DNA of 64,000 bases. It comes from Prauserella marina (lineage in GTDB: Bacteria; Actinomycetota; Actinomycetes; Mycobacteriales; Pseudonocardiaceae). Below the pieces are notes generated by a model. The model was not told where the DNA came from. It did not search any database and saw nothing but the letters and a program-made list of their open reading frames with translations. Each line of letters starts with the position of its first letter. Position 1 is the stretch's first letter. The stretch lies in assembly GCF_002240355.1 (NCBI RefSeq), contig NZ_CP016353.1:2220501-2284500 (forward strand), given 5' to 3'. Both the position numbers and the translations under genes were made by a program. Below, in pieces: positions 17,290-25,651 of this stretch.

Positions 17290-18054
17290 ATGAACGTGTT
17301 GTGGATCTACGCCCACCCCGAGGAACGGTCGCTGAGCGGGTCGCTCAAGGACGAGGGCATCGCCGCGTTGCGCGAGGCGGGACACGAGGTGCGCCTGCGC
17401 GACCTGTACGCCATGAAGTGGAACCCGGTCGTCGACGCGGCCGACTTCGGGCAGGAACCGGACCGGCGGCTGCTTGTCGGTGAGGCGTCGAAGCGAGCCA
17501 ACACCGAGGGAACGCTGAGCGCCGACATCCGAGCCGAGCACGAGCACATCCGGTGGGCCGACACGATCGTCACGCAGTTCCCGCTGTGGTGGCTCGGCCC
17601 GCCCGCGATCCTCAAGGGCTGGTTCGACAGGGTGCTGCTCAACGGCTTCGCCTTCGGCGTGAAGGACGAGTATGGGCACACCCTGCGCTATGGCGACGGC
17701 GGGCTGGCGGGCAAACGGGCGATGGTGATCACCACGATCGGCGCGAGGGAAGCGAGTTTCGGGCCGAGGGGTATTCACGGCGCGCTCGACGATGTGTTGT
17801 TTCCCTTGCAGCACGGGCTCTTCTGGTACACCGGGATGGCGGCGCTGCCTCCGGTCGCCATTTACGGCGCGGACCGGGCGTGTGAGCAGGACTTCGCCCG
17901 CGAGGCCCTGCGGCTGCGGCGCCGGCTGCTCGCGATGCCGGAGGAGCGGCCGATCGCGTTCCGGCACCAGGACGGCGGCGACTACGACGAGAACCTGGTG
18001 CTGCGCCCCCATGTCGCGCCAGGGCAGGCGGGTCTTGGTGTCCACTACGCCTGA
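17290..18054 (+). CDS. NAD(P)H dehydrogenase (quinone)-like flavoprotein
   Basis: The 254-residue protein has a flavodoxin-like fold of the Flavodoxin_2 (KefF/MdaB/NQO) family. The N-terminal FMN/FAD loop region is WIYAHPEERSLSGSLKDEG, and the typical active-site signature is QFPLWWLGPPAILKGWFDRV. It would transfer two electrons from NAD(P)H to quinones or electrophiles. The ATG at 17290 is only 70 bp from the divergent GlxA-family regulator, which probably senses the stress that induces this gene. The C-terminal 50 residues extend beyond the minimal family length. Confidence 0.88.
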   Translation: MNVLWIYAHPEERSLSGSLKDEGIAALREAGHEVRLRDLYAMKWNPVVDAADFGQEPDRRLLVGEASKRANTEGTLSADIRAEHEHIRWADTIVTQFPLWWLGPPAILKGWFDRVLLNGFAFGVKDEYGHTLRYGDGGLAGKRAMVITTIGAREASFGPRGIHGALDDVLFPLQHGLFWYTGMAALPPVAIYGADRACEQDFAREALRLRRRLLAMPEERPIAFRHQDGGDYDENLVLRPHVAPGQAGLGVHYA

Positions 18055-18060
18055 GTGCCC

Positions 18061-18142
18061 CGCGAGTCCCCCGTCCAGGGCGCCGAGATCCGCGTTCCGG
18101 GCCGCGAGATCCGCACCCCGGACGCCGAGATCCGCGTTCCGG
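18061..18142 (-). repeat. 21-bp repeat family, locus B (three units plus cap)
   Basis: Read on the minus strand there are three GCGGATCTCG-N11 units at exact 21-bp steps (boxes at 18126, 18105 and 18084), then the cap GGGGGACTCGCG (18061-18072). It starts just after the stop codon of the oxidoreductase gene and lies upstream of the cou-like operon, in opposite orientation to locus C at the other end of that operon. Confidence 0.75.
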
Positions 18143-18176
18143 CACCGGTTGACAACCGGAACCGATGATGAGTAAA

Positions 18177-18205
18177 CCTTGATATCAGGAAACCTGAAAT
18201 CAAGG
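18177..18205. promoter_or_regulatory. Long inverted repeat upstream of the cou-like operon
   Basis: The 13-base arms (CCTTGATATCAGG and CCTGAAATCAAGG) around AAA differ at a single pair. The repeat ends directly against the AGGGAGG ribosome site of the gene at 18220. It looks like an operator for a dimeric MarR- or TetR-type repressor. A smaller inverted repeat, CCGGTT-GAC-AACCGG, lies at 18145-18159. No regulator gene is adjacent. Confidence 0.65.
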
Positions 18206-18219
18206 GAGGCGGTCGACCG

Positions 18220-19122
18220 ATGGACCTCAGCGGCAGGGTCGCGATCGTGACCGGCGGGGGCAGGGGGCTCGGTCTCGCCTATGCCGAGGCACTGGCCGGG
18301 GCGGGCGCGGCGGTGGTCGTCAACGACCTCGACCCGGCGTCGGCCGAGGACACGGCCGCCGGGATCGTCGAGGCGGGAGGCAAGGCCGTCGCGCACGCCG
18401 GTGCCATCGGCGGAGCCGAGGTGGCCGACGCGCTCGTGGAGAGGGCGGTCGCCGAGTTCGGCAGGCTCGACGTGCTGGTGACCAACGCTGGAGTGCTGCG
18501 CGACAAGGTGCTCTGGAAGATGACGGACGACGACTTCGACACCGTCGTCGACGTGCATTTGCGCGGGACGTTCACGTGTGCGCGAGCGGCGGCGAGGCAG
18601 CTCAGGACGCAGGGCGAGGGCGGTCGGCTGATCCTCGTCGGTTCGCCGGCGGGCCAGCGGGGAAACTTCGGGCAGACCAACTACTCGGCGGCGAAAGCGG
18701 GCATCGCCGCGTTCGCCCGCACCTGGTCGATGGAACTGGCCCGCGCCGAGATCACCGTCAACGCCGTCATCCCCGTCGCGGCGACCGCCATGACGGAAAC
18801 GATTCCCGCGCTCAGGGGATACGCCGAGGCGATCAGAGCGGGGGAGCCGGTGCCGTCGTTCGCGAGGACCGCGCTGGCGTTCGGCACCCCTGAGGACGCG
18901 GCGGGACTCGTCGTGTTTCTCGCCTCGGCCGAGGCCGCCGGGATCACCGGCCAGTGCGTCGGCATCGGCGGCGACCGGCTTTCGCTGTGGTCGCACCCTC
19001 GGCAGGTTGCCGCGGCCTACGCCGATGGCGGCTGGTCCGCCGACGACATCGCCGCCGCGTGGAGCACCACCGTGGGCGCGCAACCGCAGAGCGTCGGCGA
19101 GAACCTGCCGGAGCCACGATGA
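18220..19122 (+). CDS. couN: SDR dehydrogenase, CouN-like beta-hydroxyacyl-CoA dehydrogenase
   Basis: The 300-residue classical short-chain dehydrogenase has the cofactor loop TGGGRGLG (11-18), NAG (89-91) and the catalytic triad S142, Y155, K159 (NYSAAK). A roughly 40-residue C-terminal extension (WSHPRQVAAAYADGGWS) resembles the tail of multifunctional beta-oxidation dehydrogenases. In the Rhodococcus p-hydroxycinnamate pathway the SDR CouN oxidises the beta-hydroxyacyl-CoA made by the MaoC hydratase. The gene order here, SDR, amidohydrolase, MaoC, is that of couNOM, which is the basis for the name. Its stop overlaps the next start. AGGGAGG precedes the ATG. Confidence 0.85.
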   Translation: MDLSGRVAIVTGGGRGLGLAYAEALAGAGAAVVVNDLDPASAEDTAAGIVEAGGKAVAHAGAIGGAEVADALVERAVAEFGRLDVLVTNAGVLRDKVLWKMTDDDFDTVVDVHLRGTFTCARAAARQLRTQGEGGRLILVGSPAGQRGNFGQTNYSAAKAGIAAFARTWSMELARAEITVNAVIPVAATAMTETIPALRGYAEAIRAGEPVPSFARTALAFGTPEDAAGLVVFLASAEAAGITGQCVGIGGDRLSLWSHPRQVAAAYADGGWSADDIAAAWSTTVGAQPQSVGENLPEPR

Positions 19123-20024
19123 CCGCGGAGACCACAGTGGATCGCACCACAATGGATCCCGCGAAGCTGAAGGCGATCGACGTGCACGTGCACGTCGAAA
19201 CCGATGGCAACGGCCACTTTTCCCTTCCCAATGCCTACCTCGCCGCGTCCGCGCACCATTTCGGATCCGAGCACAGGGCGCCCACCCTCGCCGACACCGC
19301 CGACTACTACCGGCAGCGGGACCTGGGCGCGGTCGTGTTCACGGTGGACATCGAGTCCAGCACGGGGCATCCCGCGCTGTCCCAGGAGAACATCGCGCAG
19401 GTCGCGGCGGACAACGCCGACGTGCTCATTCCCTTCGCCAGTGTCGACCCCGCGAAGGGGGTCGCGGGGGCGCGCCGGTTCAGGACACTGGTGACCGAAC
19501 ACGGAATGCGCGGCCTGAAGTTCCATCCGAGCATCCAAAACTTCGCGCCCGACGACGGCAGTGCCTATCCGTTGCTGGAGGTCGCGCAAGAACTTGGCGT
19601 GCCCGCGGTATTCCACACCGGACAGACCGGAATCGGAGCGGGAATGCCCGGTGGGGGCGGGATCAAACTGGCGCTGTCCAACCCGATGCTGCTGGACGAG
19701 GTGGCCGTCACCTTCCCCGGCCTGAAGATCGTCATGGCGCATCCGTCGTTCCCGTGGCAGGACGAGGCGCTCGCCGTCGCGATGCACAAGCCCAATGTCC
19801 ACATCGACCTCTCGGGATGGTCGCCGAAGTACTTCCCGCCTCAGCTCGTGCGCTACGCCAACAGTCTGCTTCAGGACAAGGTCCTCTTCGGATCCGACTA
19901 TCCGCTCATCACACCGGACCGGTGGCTGAGCGACTTCGAACGGCTCGACATCAAACCCCACGTGCGACCCAAGATCTACAAGGACAACGCGGTGGCACTG
20001 CTCGGACTGGGAGAAGGACAATGA
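19119..20024 (+). CDS. couO: Amidohydrolase-superfamily acyl-CoA hydrolase, CouO-like
   Basis: The 301-residue TIM-barrel amidohydrolase has the metal-binding HVHV motif (23-26), GLKFHP (132-137), the fourth-strand region HTGQTG (about 166-171), IVMAHPS (about 204-210) and the strand-8 aspartate in FGSDYP (D260). In Rhodococcus jostii CouO a strand-8 Asp is needed for hydrolytic cleavage of the aryl-beta-ketoacyl-CoA; the enzyme takes the place of a thiolase plus a thioesterase. The assignment rests on family, operon order and company (CoA ligase, hydratase, SDR). The ATG overlaps the SDR stop by four bases (ATGA). A Met at residue 12 is an alternative start. Confidence 0.85.
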   Translation: MTAETTVDRTTMDPAKLKAIDVHVHVETDGNGHFSLPNAYLAASAHHFGSEHRAPTLADTADYYRQRDLGAVVFTVDIESSTGHPALSQENIAQVAADNADVLIPFASVDPAKGVAGARRFRTLVTEHGMRGLKFHPSIQNFAPDDGSAYPLLEVAQELGVPAVFHTGQTGIGAGMPGGGGIKLALSNPMLLDEVAVTFPGLKIVMAHPSFPWQDEALAVAMHKPNVHIDLSGWSPKYFPPQLVRYANSLLQDKVLFGSDYPLITPDRWLSDFERLDIKPHVRPKIYKDNAVALLGLGEGQ

Positions 20025-20476
20025 CCACAACGGTGACCATCGCCGATCTCGACGGCATGGCGGGAACCGACCTCGGGCACAGCGGGTGGCTCACCGTCGG
20101 CCAGGAGCGCATCGACACCTTCGCCGAAGCCACCGGCGACCATCAGTGGATTCACGTCGACGAGGAGAAAGCCAAGGACGGACCGTTCGGCGGCACCATC
20201 GCACACGGCTACCTCACCCTGTCCCTCGTCATTCCGTTGTGGACGGAACTGCTGGATGTCGCGGACGCGAACACCAAGGTGAACTACGGGCTCGACAAGG
20301 TGCGGTTCCCCTCGCCGGTGCGCGCGGGTTCGCGAGTCAGGGCATCGGGAAAGCTCGTCTCCGTTGAACACCTCGCGGGCGAAGGTGTCCAGCTCACCGT
20401 GGACCTCACCGTCCACATCGAACACGAGGACAAACCGGCCTGCGTCGCGCGGCCCGTATTTCGTTTCTATCGCTGA
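20021..20476 (+). CDS. couM: MaoC-family enoyl-CoA hydratase, CouM-like
   Basis: The 151-residue hot-dog fold protein has the hydratase-2 motif, with catalytic Asp and His in ATGDHQWIHVDEEKA followed by FGGTIAHGYLTLSL. It would add water to an aryl-propenoyl-CoA such as coumaroyl- or feruloyl-CoA. ATGA overlap with the amidohydrolase stop shows translational coupling. The ligase gene follows 28 bp later behind its own CACGAGGAG ribosome site. Confidence 0.87.
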   Translation: MTTTVTIADLDGMAGTDLGHSGWLTVGQERIDTFAEATGDHQWIHVDEEKAKDGPFGGTIAHGYLTLSLVIPLWTELLDVADANTKVNYGLDKVRFPSPVRAGSRVRASGKLVSVEHLAGEGVQLTVDLTVHIEHEDKPACVARPVFRFYR

Positions 20477-20504
20477 GGATCGTTCCGGCTCACGAGGAGT
20501 CCCG

Positions 20505-22055
20505 ATGAACTATCACAGCCCGCTACCGGACATCTCGGTGCCCGGCGCCACCCTCACCGAATATGTGCTCGGCGAGGCGGAGCGATTCGGTGACGCGCCC
20601 GCGCTCGTCGACGGCGTCACCGGTGAAACAATCGGTTACCGCGAACTGGCAAGGCAGGTCGCCGAGGGCGCGGCAGGGCTCGCCGCGCTCGGCGTCGGGG
20701 AGGGCGACGTCGTGGCGGTCATGAGCCACAACCAGCCGCGCTACGCCGTCGCCGTGCACGCGGTGCTGACGGCGGGCGCCGCCGTCGCGCCGGTCAATCC
20801 CGTGCTCACCCCCGGCGAGGTCGGCGGCCTGCTCACGGCCGCGAAGGCGTCGGTGCTCATCACCTCGGCCGAAGCGGCGGAGAAAGCCGTCGCCGCGGCG
20901 ACGGCCGCCGGGCTGCGGCACGTCATCGTGTTCGGGCGGCATCCGGGCGCGCGCTCCTTCGACGACGTACTCGCGTCGCAGGCGCCGCCCCCGCGCGCTG
21001 ACATCGACCCGGCGGCGGCGCTGGCGATACTTCCGTTCTCAAGCGGGACGACCGGAAAACCGAAGGGCGTCAGGCTGACCCACCGCAATCTCGTCGCCAA
21101 CCTCGCGCAGACCAGGGTGGGCTGGCGGATCACGAACTCCGACGTCATGGCGGCGGTGCTGCCGTTCTTCCACATCTACGGATTCACGATCATCCTCAAC
21201 TCGGGACTACTCGGCGGCGCGACCGTGCTGACCCTGCCGAGGTTCGAGCCGCAGAGCTACCTCGACGCCCTCGCGCAACACCGCGTCACCAGAGCCTATT
21301 TCGCGCCGCCCATGGTGCTCGCGCTCGCCGAGGCACCAGGAGTGGAGCGACGAGATCTCAGCGCGCTGCGGTACGCCTTCTGTGGCGCGGCGCCGCTCGA
21401 CACCGGGGCCACCGAACGCGCGCAGGACCGCCTCGGCTGCCGGATCCGCCAGGGATACGGGATGACGGAGGCGAGCCCGGGAACCCATCAGGTGTTCGAA
21501 GAGGAGTTCGCGCGGACTCCGCCGGGCAGCGTCGGCGTGCTCTCGCCGAGCACGCTCGCCAGGCTCGTCCGGCCGGGCACCGACGAGGACGTCGCCGAAG
21601 GGCACACCGGCGAGCTGCTCGTCAGCGGGCCACAGGTGATGGCGGGCTACCTCGACGACCCTGAGGCGACCGCGGCGACCATCACCGGGAAATGGCTGCA
21701 TACCGGGGATCTCGCCCGCGTCGACGAAGACGGTCTCTTTTGGATCGTCGACCGGCTCAAGGAACTGATCAAGTACAAGGGCTATCAGGTCGCTCCGGCC
21801 GAACTCGAATCGGTGCTGCTGGGGCACCCCAGTGTCGCCGACGTCGCGGTGATCGGTGTCGCGCACGCCGAGGGCGGGGAGGCACCGAAGGCGTTCGTGG
21901 TGCGTGACGGTGAGCTGGATGCCGCCGAGCTGATGGAGTGGGTCGCCGCCAGGGTCGCGCCGTACAAGAAGGTGAGGGAGGTCGAGTTCGTCGCCGACAT
22001 CCCGAAGTCGCCGACGGGCAAGATCCTGCGCAGGGTGCTCAAGGAGCGCGGCTAG
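20505..22055 (+). CDS. couL: 4-coumarate-CoA-ligase-like enzyme, CouL-like
   Basis: The 516-residue ANL-superfamily enzyme closely resembles plant and actinobacterial 4-coumarate:CoA ligases. Visible are the P-loop SSGTTGKPKGV, FFHIYGF, GYGMTEASP in place of the plant GYGMTEA-G region, the hinge WLHTGDLARVDEDG, DRLKELIKYKGYQVAPAELE and the terminal PTGKILRR. It makes the CoA thioester that enters the CouM/CouN/CouO steps. In Rhodococcus the ligase gene is in a separate couHTL unit; here it closes the operon. No dedicated transporter is present. Confidence 0.87.
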   Translation: MNYHSPLPDISVPGATLTEYVLGEAERFGDAPALVDGVTGETIGYRELARQVAEGAAGLAALGVGEGDVVAVMSHNQPRYAVAVHAVLTAGAAVAPVNPVLTPGEVGGLLTAAKASVLITSAEAAEKAVAAATAAGLRHVIVFGRHPGARSFDDVLASQAPPPRADIDPAAALAILPFSSGTTGKPKGVRLTHRNLVANLAQTRVGWRITNSDVMAAVLPFFHIYGFTIILNSGLLGGATVLTLPRFEPQSYLDALAQHRVTRAYFAPPMVLALAEAPGVERRDLSALRYAFCGAAPLDTGATERAQDRLGCRIRQGYGMTEASPGTHQVFEEEFARTPPGSVGVLSPSTLARLVRPGTDEDVAEGHTGELLVSGPQVMAGYLDDPEATAATITGKWLHTGDLARVDEDGLFWIVDRLKELIKYKGYQVAPAELESVLLGHPSVADVAVIGVAHAEGGEAPKAFVVRDGELDAAELMEWVAARVAPYKKVREVEFVADIPKSPTGKILRRVLKERG

Positions 22056-22101
22056 TTCACGTCGGTGGCTCGGCCCCGGCGGGGTCCTCCGGCGGCCGAA
22101 T

Positions 22102-22218
22102 GCGCATCTCGGCGGCCTGGATGCGGACCTCGCGTTTCTGAGTGCGGATCTCGCGTTCCCGAACGCGGATCTCGGCGGGCTGGACGGGGGACTCGCGCTC
22201 CTGGGCGGGGGACTCGCA
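22102..22218 (+). repeat. 21-bp repeat family, locus C
   Basis: Boxes at 22102, 22123, 22144, 22165 (GCGGATCTCG or close variants) are followed by two GGGGGACTCG caps at 22186 and 22207; every step is exactly 21 bp. It fills the gap between the convergent ligase and MDMPI genes and points in the opposite direction to locus B. Confidence 0.8.
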
Positions 22219-22257
22219 TGCGGCGGCCAGCGCCGTACCCGACTGCTCGCGACTCGG

Positions 22258-23013
22258 CTACCAGCGCACCCGCAGCAGCCTCGGCCACTCGGCGACCACG
22301 GCATCGTCGCCTTCCACGTGCAGGGGTGCCAGCGGGGCCCGGTTCCACAAGGCGAGGTACAGCTCCTCCGCGCTTCCGCGCAACACGGTGTCGGGCGGCT
22401 GTCCCGGTTCGTCCTTGCTCGCGGTCGGCCGGTTGCCCGGCGTGAGGCGCAACGTCCAGTGCGTCCCGGCGTCGGCGGCCGTCACCCGCACGATGCGGGC
22501 CGGGTCGGCACTCACCTTGCGGGAGCGCACCGCGAAGCAGGTCAGCAGCTCGTCGATGCCGTCGGCCGCGAGATCGGTGCCCACCTTGGTCGGCGTCCCG
22601 CTCGCCAGCTCCACGTCGACCCTGTGCACGGTCGTCTCGTGCGCCTGCCTGCGGGCCCAGTGCGCGAGCGGGTTCGGCGCGGCGAGGAACGTCCAGCACT
22701 CCAGCGATTCCGGCGCGGAACGCAAGGCCCCGACGAGCGCGGCGTGCCCTTCGAGGAACCAGGCCACCAGCCCGGTGTCACCGGGAAGCGAGTCGGAGAT
22801 GTCGTGTGGTTCCACCAGTTCGAGTGGTTCGGCGCGGCCGGTGGCGACGAACGTCGTCGCCCACCTGTGCACGCCGCCGGTGTGCAGCAGCACGTCCCTG
22901 ACCCGCCATCCGGGGCAGGACGGCACCTCGGCGTCCAGTCCGGCGAGTGCCGCCGCGTCGGCCAGCGTCGTTCCTGCTTCGTCCAGTGCGGCTACCAGCG
23001 TGGGGACGTCCAT
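22258..23013 (-). CDS. Maleylpyruvate isomerase family mycothiol-dependent enzyme
   Basis: The 251-residue protein has the MDMPI/DinB-like N-terminal four-helix domain: CPGWRVRDVLLHTGGVHRWA with metal-binding His, and QAHETTVHRVDVE with the second metal motif. A C-terminal MDMPI domain follows (HWTLRLTPG ... VLRGSAEELYLALWNR). Such proteins use mycothiol, the actinobacterial thiol, for isomerisation or thiol transfer to electrophiles; the substrate here is unknown. The ATG at 23013 has CATACT six bases upstream, a leaderless-type promoter. It is downstream of the AraC gene, 12 bp away. Confidence 0.9.
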   Translation of the reverse strand: MDVPTLVAALDEAGTTLADAAALAGLDAEVPSCPGWRVRDVLLHTGGVHRWATTFVATGRAEPLELVEPHDISDSLPGDTGLVAWFLEGHAALVGALRSAPESLECWTFLAAPNPLAHWARRQAHETTVHRVDVELASGTPTKVGTDLAADGIDELLTCFAVRSRKVSADPARIVRVTAADAGTHWTLRLTPGNRPTASKDEPGQPPDTVLRGSAEELYLALWNRAPLAPLHVEGDDAVVAEWPRLLRVRW

Positions 23014-23025
23014 CGCGGCAGTATG

Positions 23026-24048
23026 TCAGTTTCCCGCCGCCGAATCCGCGTTCGCGCCGACGAGAATTTTCCCGTCGGCCGTGTGCTGGGGACCGCCGGG
23101 GCTGCCGGACCCGGTGTCGTCGCGGTAGCCGCGCGGGCTGACGCCCCGCACGCGCTTGAACGCCGCGCTCAGCGCGAATCCGCTGCCGTAGCCCACCTTT
23201 CTCGCCACGGCGTCGACCGTGTTGCCCGGCTCGCGGAGCAGGTCGGCGGCCATGGCAAGCCGCCAGCCGGTGAGGTAGGCCATCGCGGGTTCACCGACGA
23301 GCGCGGTGAACCGCCTGCCGAGCACGGCGCGGGAGGTACCGGCCTTGGCGGCCAGTTCGGCCACCGTCCACGGGTGAGCCGGGTTGGCGTGCAGCAGCCG
23401 CAGCGCGGCGCCGACGACCGGGTCACTGTGCGCGCGGTACCAGGCGGGAGCGCTGGATTCCGGCCTGGCGAACCACTCCCGCAGCGCCGCGATGAGCAGC
23501 AGGTCGAGCAGCCGGTCCAGTACGACCTCCTGGCCGGGCTCCGCTCTGCCGATTTCCGTCGCCAGCAGCGGAACAAGCGGAGAGTCCCAGGTCTGGTGAC
23601 TGATGACCAGGCGGGGCGGCAGCGCGTCGAGCAGTCTGCCGCTGATCTCACCCGGCACGTCGTAGGTGCCGATGAGCATCACGTCGGATCCGCCGTCGGC
23701 CGATCCGGTGCCCCACGTGCGCACGCCGAGGTCGAGGGTTTCGCACAGCGGATCGCCGGTGGTGCTCGTGCTGCGCTGCCCTTGATGGACCACGATCGTC
23801 GGTTCGGTGTCCGGCCGGTCGGCGACGATGTAGGGATCGGGGCCGCGCAGGATGGCGACGTCCCTTTCCCGCAGCTGGACGGGCTCCGCGTCGTCGGGAA
23901 CGAGCCAGCCCTGCCCCCGCGCCATCGCGAGCACGGTCAGCGGGGCGCGATCGCGCACCCGCACCGACCACGGCGGGTCGAACACGGAGCGAAGCAGGAA
24001 CGCCCCCTGTGCCCGGGGACCGTCCAGCAGGCGAGCCAGCGCGTCCAT
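23026..24048 (-). CDS. AraC-family regulator with N-terminal cupin domain
   Basis: The protein has 340 residues. The N-terminal part (about 1-170) is a cupin_6-type ligand domain (FDPPWSVRVRDRAPLTVLAMARG). The C-terminal AraC domain has the two helix-turn-helices PWTVAELAAKAGTSRAVLGRRF and NTVDAVARKVGYGSGFALSAAF. Regulators of this type commonly activate a neighbouring oxidoreductase or isomerase gene; the MDMPI gene 12 bp downstream is the natural co-transcribed partner. TAGGCT lies six bases before the ATG, so the transcript probably lacks a leader. Confidence 0.92.
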   Translation of the reverse strand: MDALARLLDGPRAQGAFLLRSVFDPPWSVRVRDRAPLTVLAMARGQGWLVPDDAEPVQLRERDVAILRGPDPYIVADRPDTEPTIVVHQGQRSTSTTGDPLCETLDLGVRTWGTGSADGGSDVMLIGTYDVPGEISGRLLDALPPRLVISHQTWDSPLVPLLATEIGRAEPGQEVVLDRLLDLLLIAALREWFARPESSAPAWYRAHSDPVVGAALRLLHANPAHPWTVAELAAKAGTSRAVLGRRFTALVGEPAMAYLTGWRLAMAADLLREPGNTVDAVARKVGYGSGFALSAAFKRVRGVSPRGYRDDTGSGSPGGPQHTADGKILVGANADSAAGN

Positions 24049-24359
24049 CGCTCCAGCCTAGCGAGGAAGGCTCCGGTCAGGCCGGCGAACACCGGCCACG
24101 TCTGTCCGGCCCGGCGCGCGGTGATCGCCTGGTCACGGGCCGCTTCCGCGCGGGAAGCGGGTGCCCTCCGACCGGCCGGTACCGCCGAGAGCGGCTTCCG
24201 GCTCCGTCGCCGGAAGCAGGGCACAAACCGAGGCGGCAGCGGATTTCGCCACTTGCCCAGGCTGCGGCCTCACCCGGTGCGGGGCACGATGTTGCCCCTG
24301 AGGCCGCGAGGGGAACCCCATGGGCGGACCACACGTTTTCCTGGCGAGGGGTGACAGTG
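24049..24359. other. 311-bp divergent intergenic region with two perfect hairpins
   Basis: No gene is visible. It separates the AraC gene (leftward) from the metallo-hydrolase gene (rightward). Two perfect inverted repeats built from the same core lie in it: CCGCTTCC-N5-GGAAGCGG (24140-24160) and GCTTCCGGC-N6-GCCGGAAGC (24194-24217). They do not follow any stop codon, so terminators are unlikely; operators or structured leader elements are more plausible. Confidence 0.6.
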
Positions 24360-25562
24360 ATGGCGAAGCGTGATCGGACGGGGTCGGTAAAAACGGTGGG
24401 TACGACGAAAACGGCGCGGAGCGGGAAAGTACGGCGAAGCGGGAGCCCCGCACCAGGGCGGGCCGCGCCGTGGCTGCTGACCTCACTGCTCGCCGGGGCG
24501 GGTGCGGTCGCGGCCACCGGGATCGGGCTGGCTACGAGGGGTCTGCTGCCCGCGCTGGGTGGCAAGCCGGTTCCCTCGGATCTGCTGAGGTCTCCGCAGT
24601 TCCACGAGGGGGTCTTCCGCAACGTCTCGGCCGCGCGCCCGCTTCCGCCCGGCAGCGCGGGAGGCGCGGCTCGCGAATTCCTGTTCGGTGGCCAGCCACG
24701 ACGGCCGAAAGGCCCGGTCCCACTGGTTCCGCCGCGTGGCCCCGCTCCGGCCGATGGCGTGCACGTCACGTGGTTCGGGCACGCGTCGTCACTGGTGGAA
24801 CTCGACGGAAAGCGGGTGCTCATCGATCCGGTGTGGAGTGACCGGGTCTCGCCGTCCCGTGTGGTGGGACCGAAGCGCCTGCACCCGGTGCCACACCGGC
24901 TCGACGACGTCCCCGACGTCGACGCGATCATCATCTCGCACGATCACTACGACCATCTCGACCTGCCGACCGTGCTGGAACTGACGCGAGCACGGCAGGC
25001 GCCGTTCGTCGTTCCGCTCGGGGTCGGAGCGCACCTGCGCAAATGGAGGGTGCCGGATTCGCGCATCGTCGAACTGGACTGGGGCGACTCCACCACGATC
25101 GGCGAGCTGACGATCACGGCGACACCGGCACAGCACTTCTCGGGAAGGGCTTTCCAGCGCAACAACACGCTGTGGGCGTCATGGGTCGTCGCCGCGCCCC
25201 GGCATCGCGTGTTCTACAGCGGTGACACCGGTTACTTCGGCGGTTTCGCCACGATCGGCGAGCAGTTCGGGCCTTTCGACGCGACGCTCATCCAGATCGG
25301 CGCGTACGCGCCTGGCTGGCCGGACATCCACATGACACCGGAGGAAGGCGTCGCGACCCATCTCGACGTCCGCGGCGGGGTGCTCGTCCCGGTGCACTGG
25401 GCGACGTTCAACCTCGCTCCGCACGCGTGGGGAGAACCGGTGGAGCGCGCGTGGAAGGAAGCCAAGGCACACGACGTGAAGCTGGCCGTCCCCCGGCCTG
25501 GCGAGCGCATCGACGTGGCGGCGCCCGCACAGGTCGACGGCTGGTGGAAGGCGCTGGGCTGA
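24360..25562 (+). CDS. MBL-fold metallohydrolase (NAPE-PLD/UlaG-like), membrane-anchored
   Basis: The 400-residue protein has a basic N-terminus and one membrane segment at about 38-62 (WLLTSLLAGAGAVAATGIGL). A complete metallo-beta-lactamase domain follows: VTWFGHASSLVELDG, the zinc motif HDHYDHLD (about 194-201), HFSGR, YSGDTGYF and a final VPVHWATFNL. The arrangement matches PF12706 enzymes related to N-acyl-phosphatidylethanolamine phospholipase D. With a membrane anchor a lipid phosphodiesterase role at the envelope is plausible but not shown. Start at ATG 24360 behind GAGGGG; a GTG three bases earlier is possible. Confidence 0.88.
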   Translation: MAKRDRTGSVKTVGTTKTARSGKVRRSGSPAPGRAAPWLLTSLLAGAGAVAATGIGLATRGLLPALGGKPVPSDLLRSPQFHEGVFRNVSAARPLPPGSAGGAAREFLFGGQPRRPKGPVPLVPPRGPAPADGVHVTWFGHASSLVELDGKRVLIDPVWSDRVSPSRVVGPKRLHPVPHRLDDVPDVDAIIISHDHYDHLDLPTVLELTRARQAPFVVPLGVGAHLRKWRVPDSRIVELDWGDSTTIGELTITATPAQHFSGRAFQRNNTLWASWVVAAPRHRVFYSGDTGYFGGFATIGEQFGPFDATLIQIGAYAPGWPDIHMTPEEGVATHLDVRGGVLVPVHWATFNLAPHAWGEPVERAWKEAKAHDVKLAVPRPGERIDVAAPAQVDGWWKALG

Positions 25563-25651
25563 CCTCGCCACACCCGCTCCGGGCGTGCGATGCTCACGGT
25601 CGGTAACCAGGCAGGATGGCGGCACCCGCTCCGAAAGGCTGAGTCGATCCC

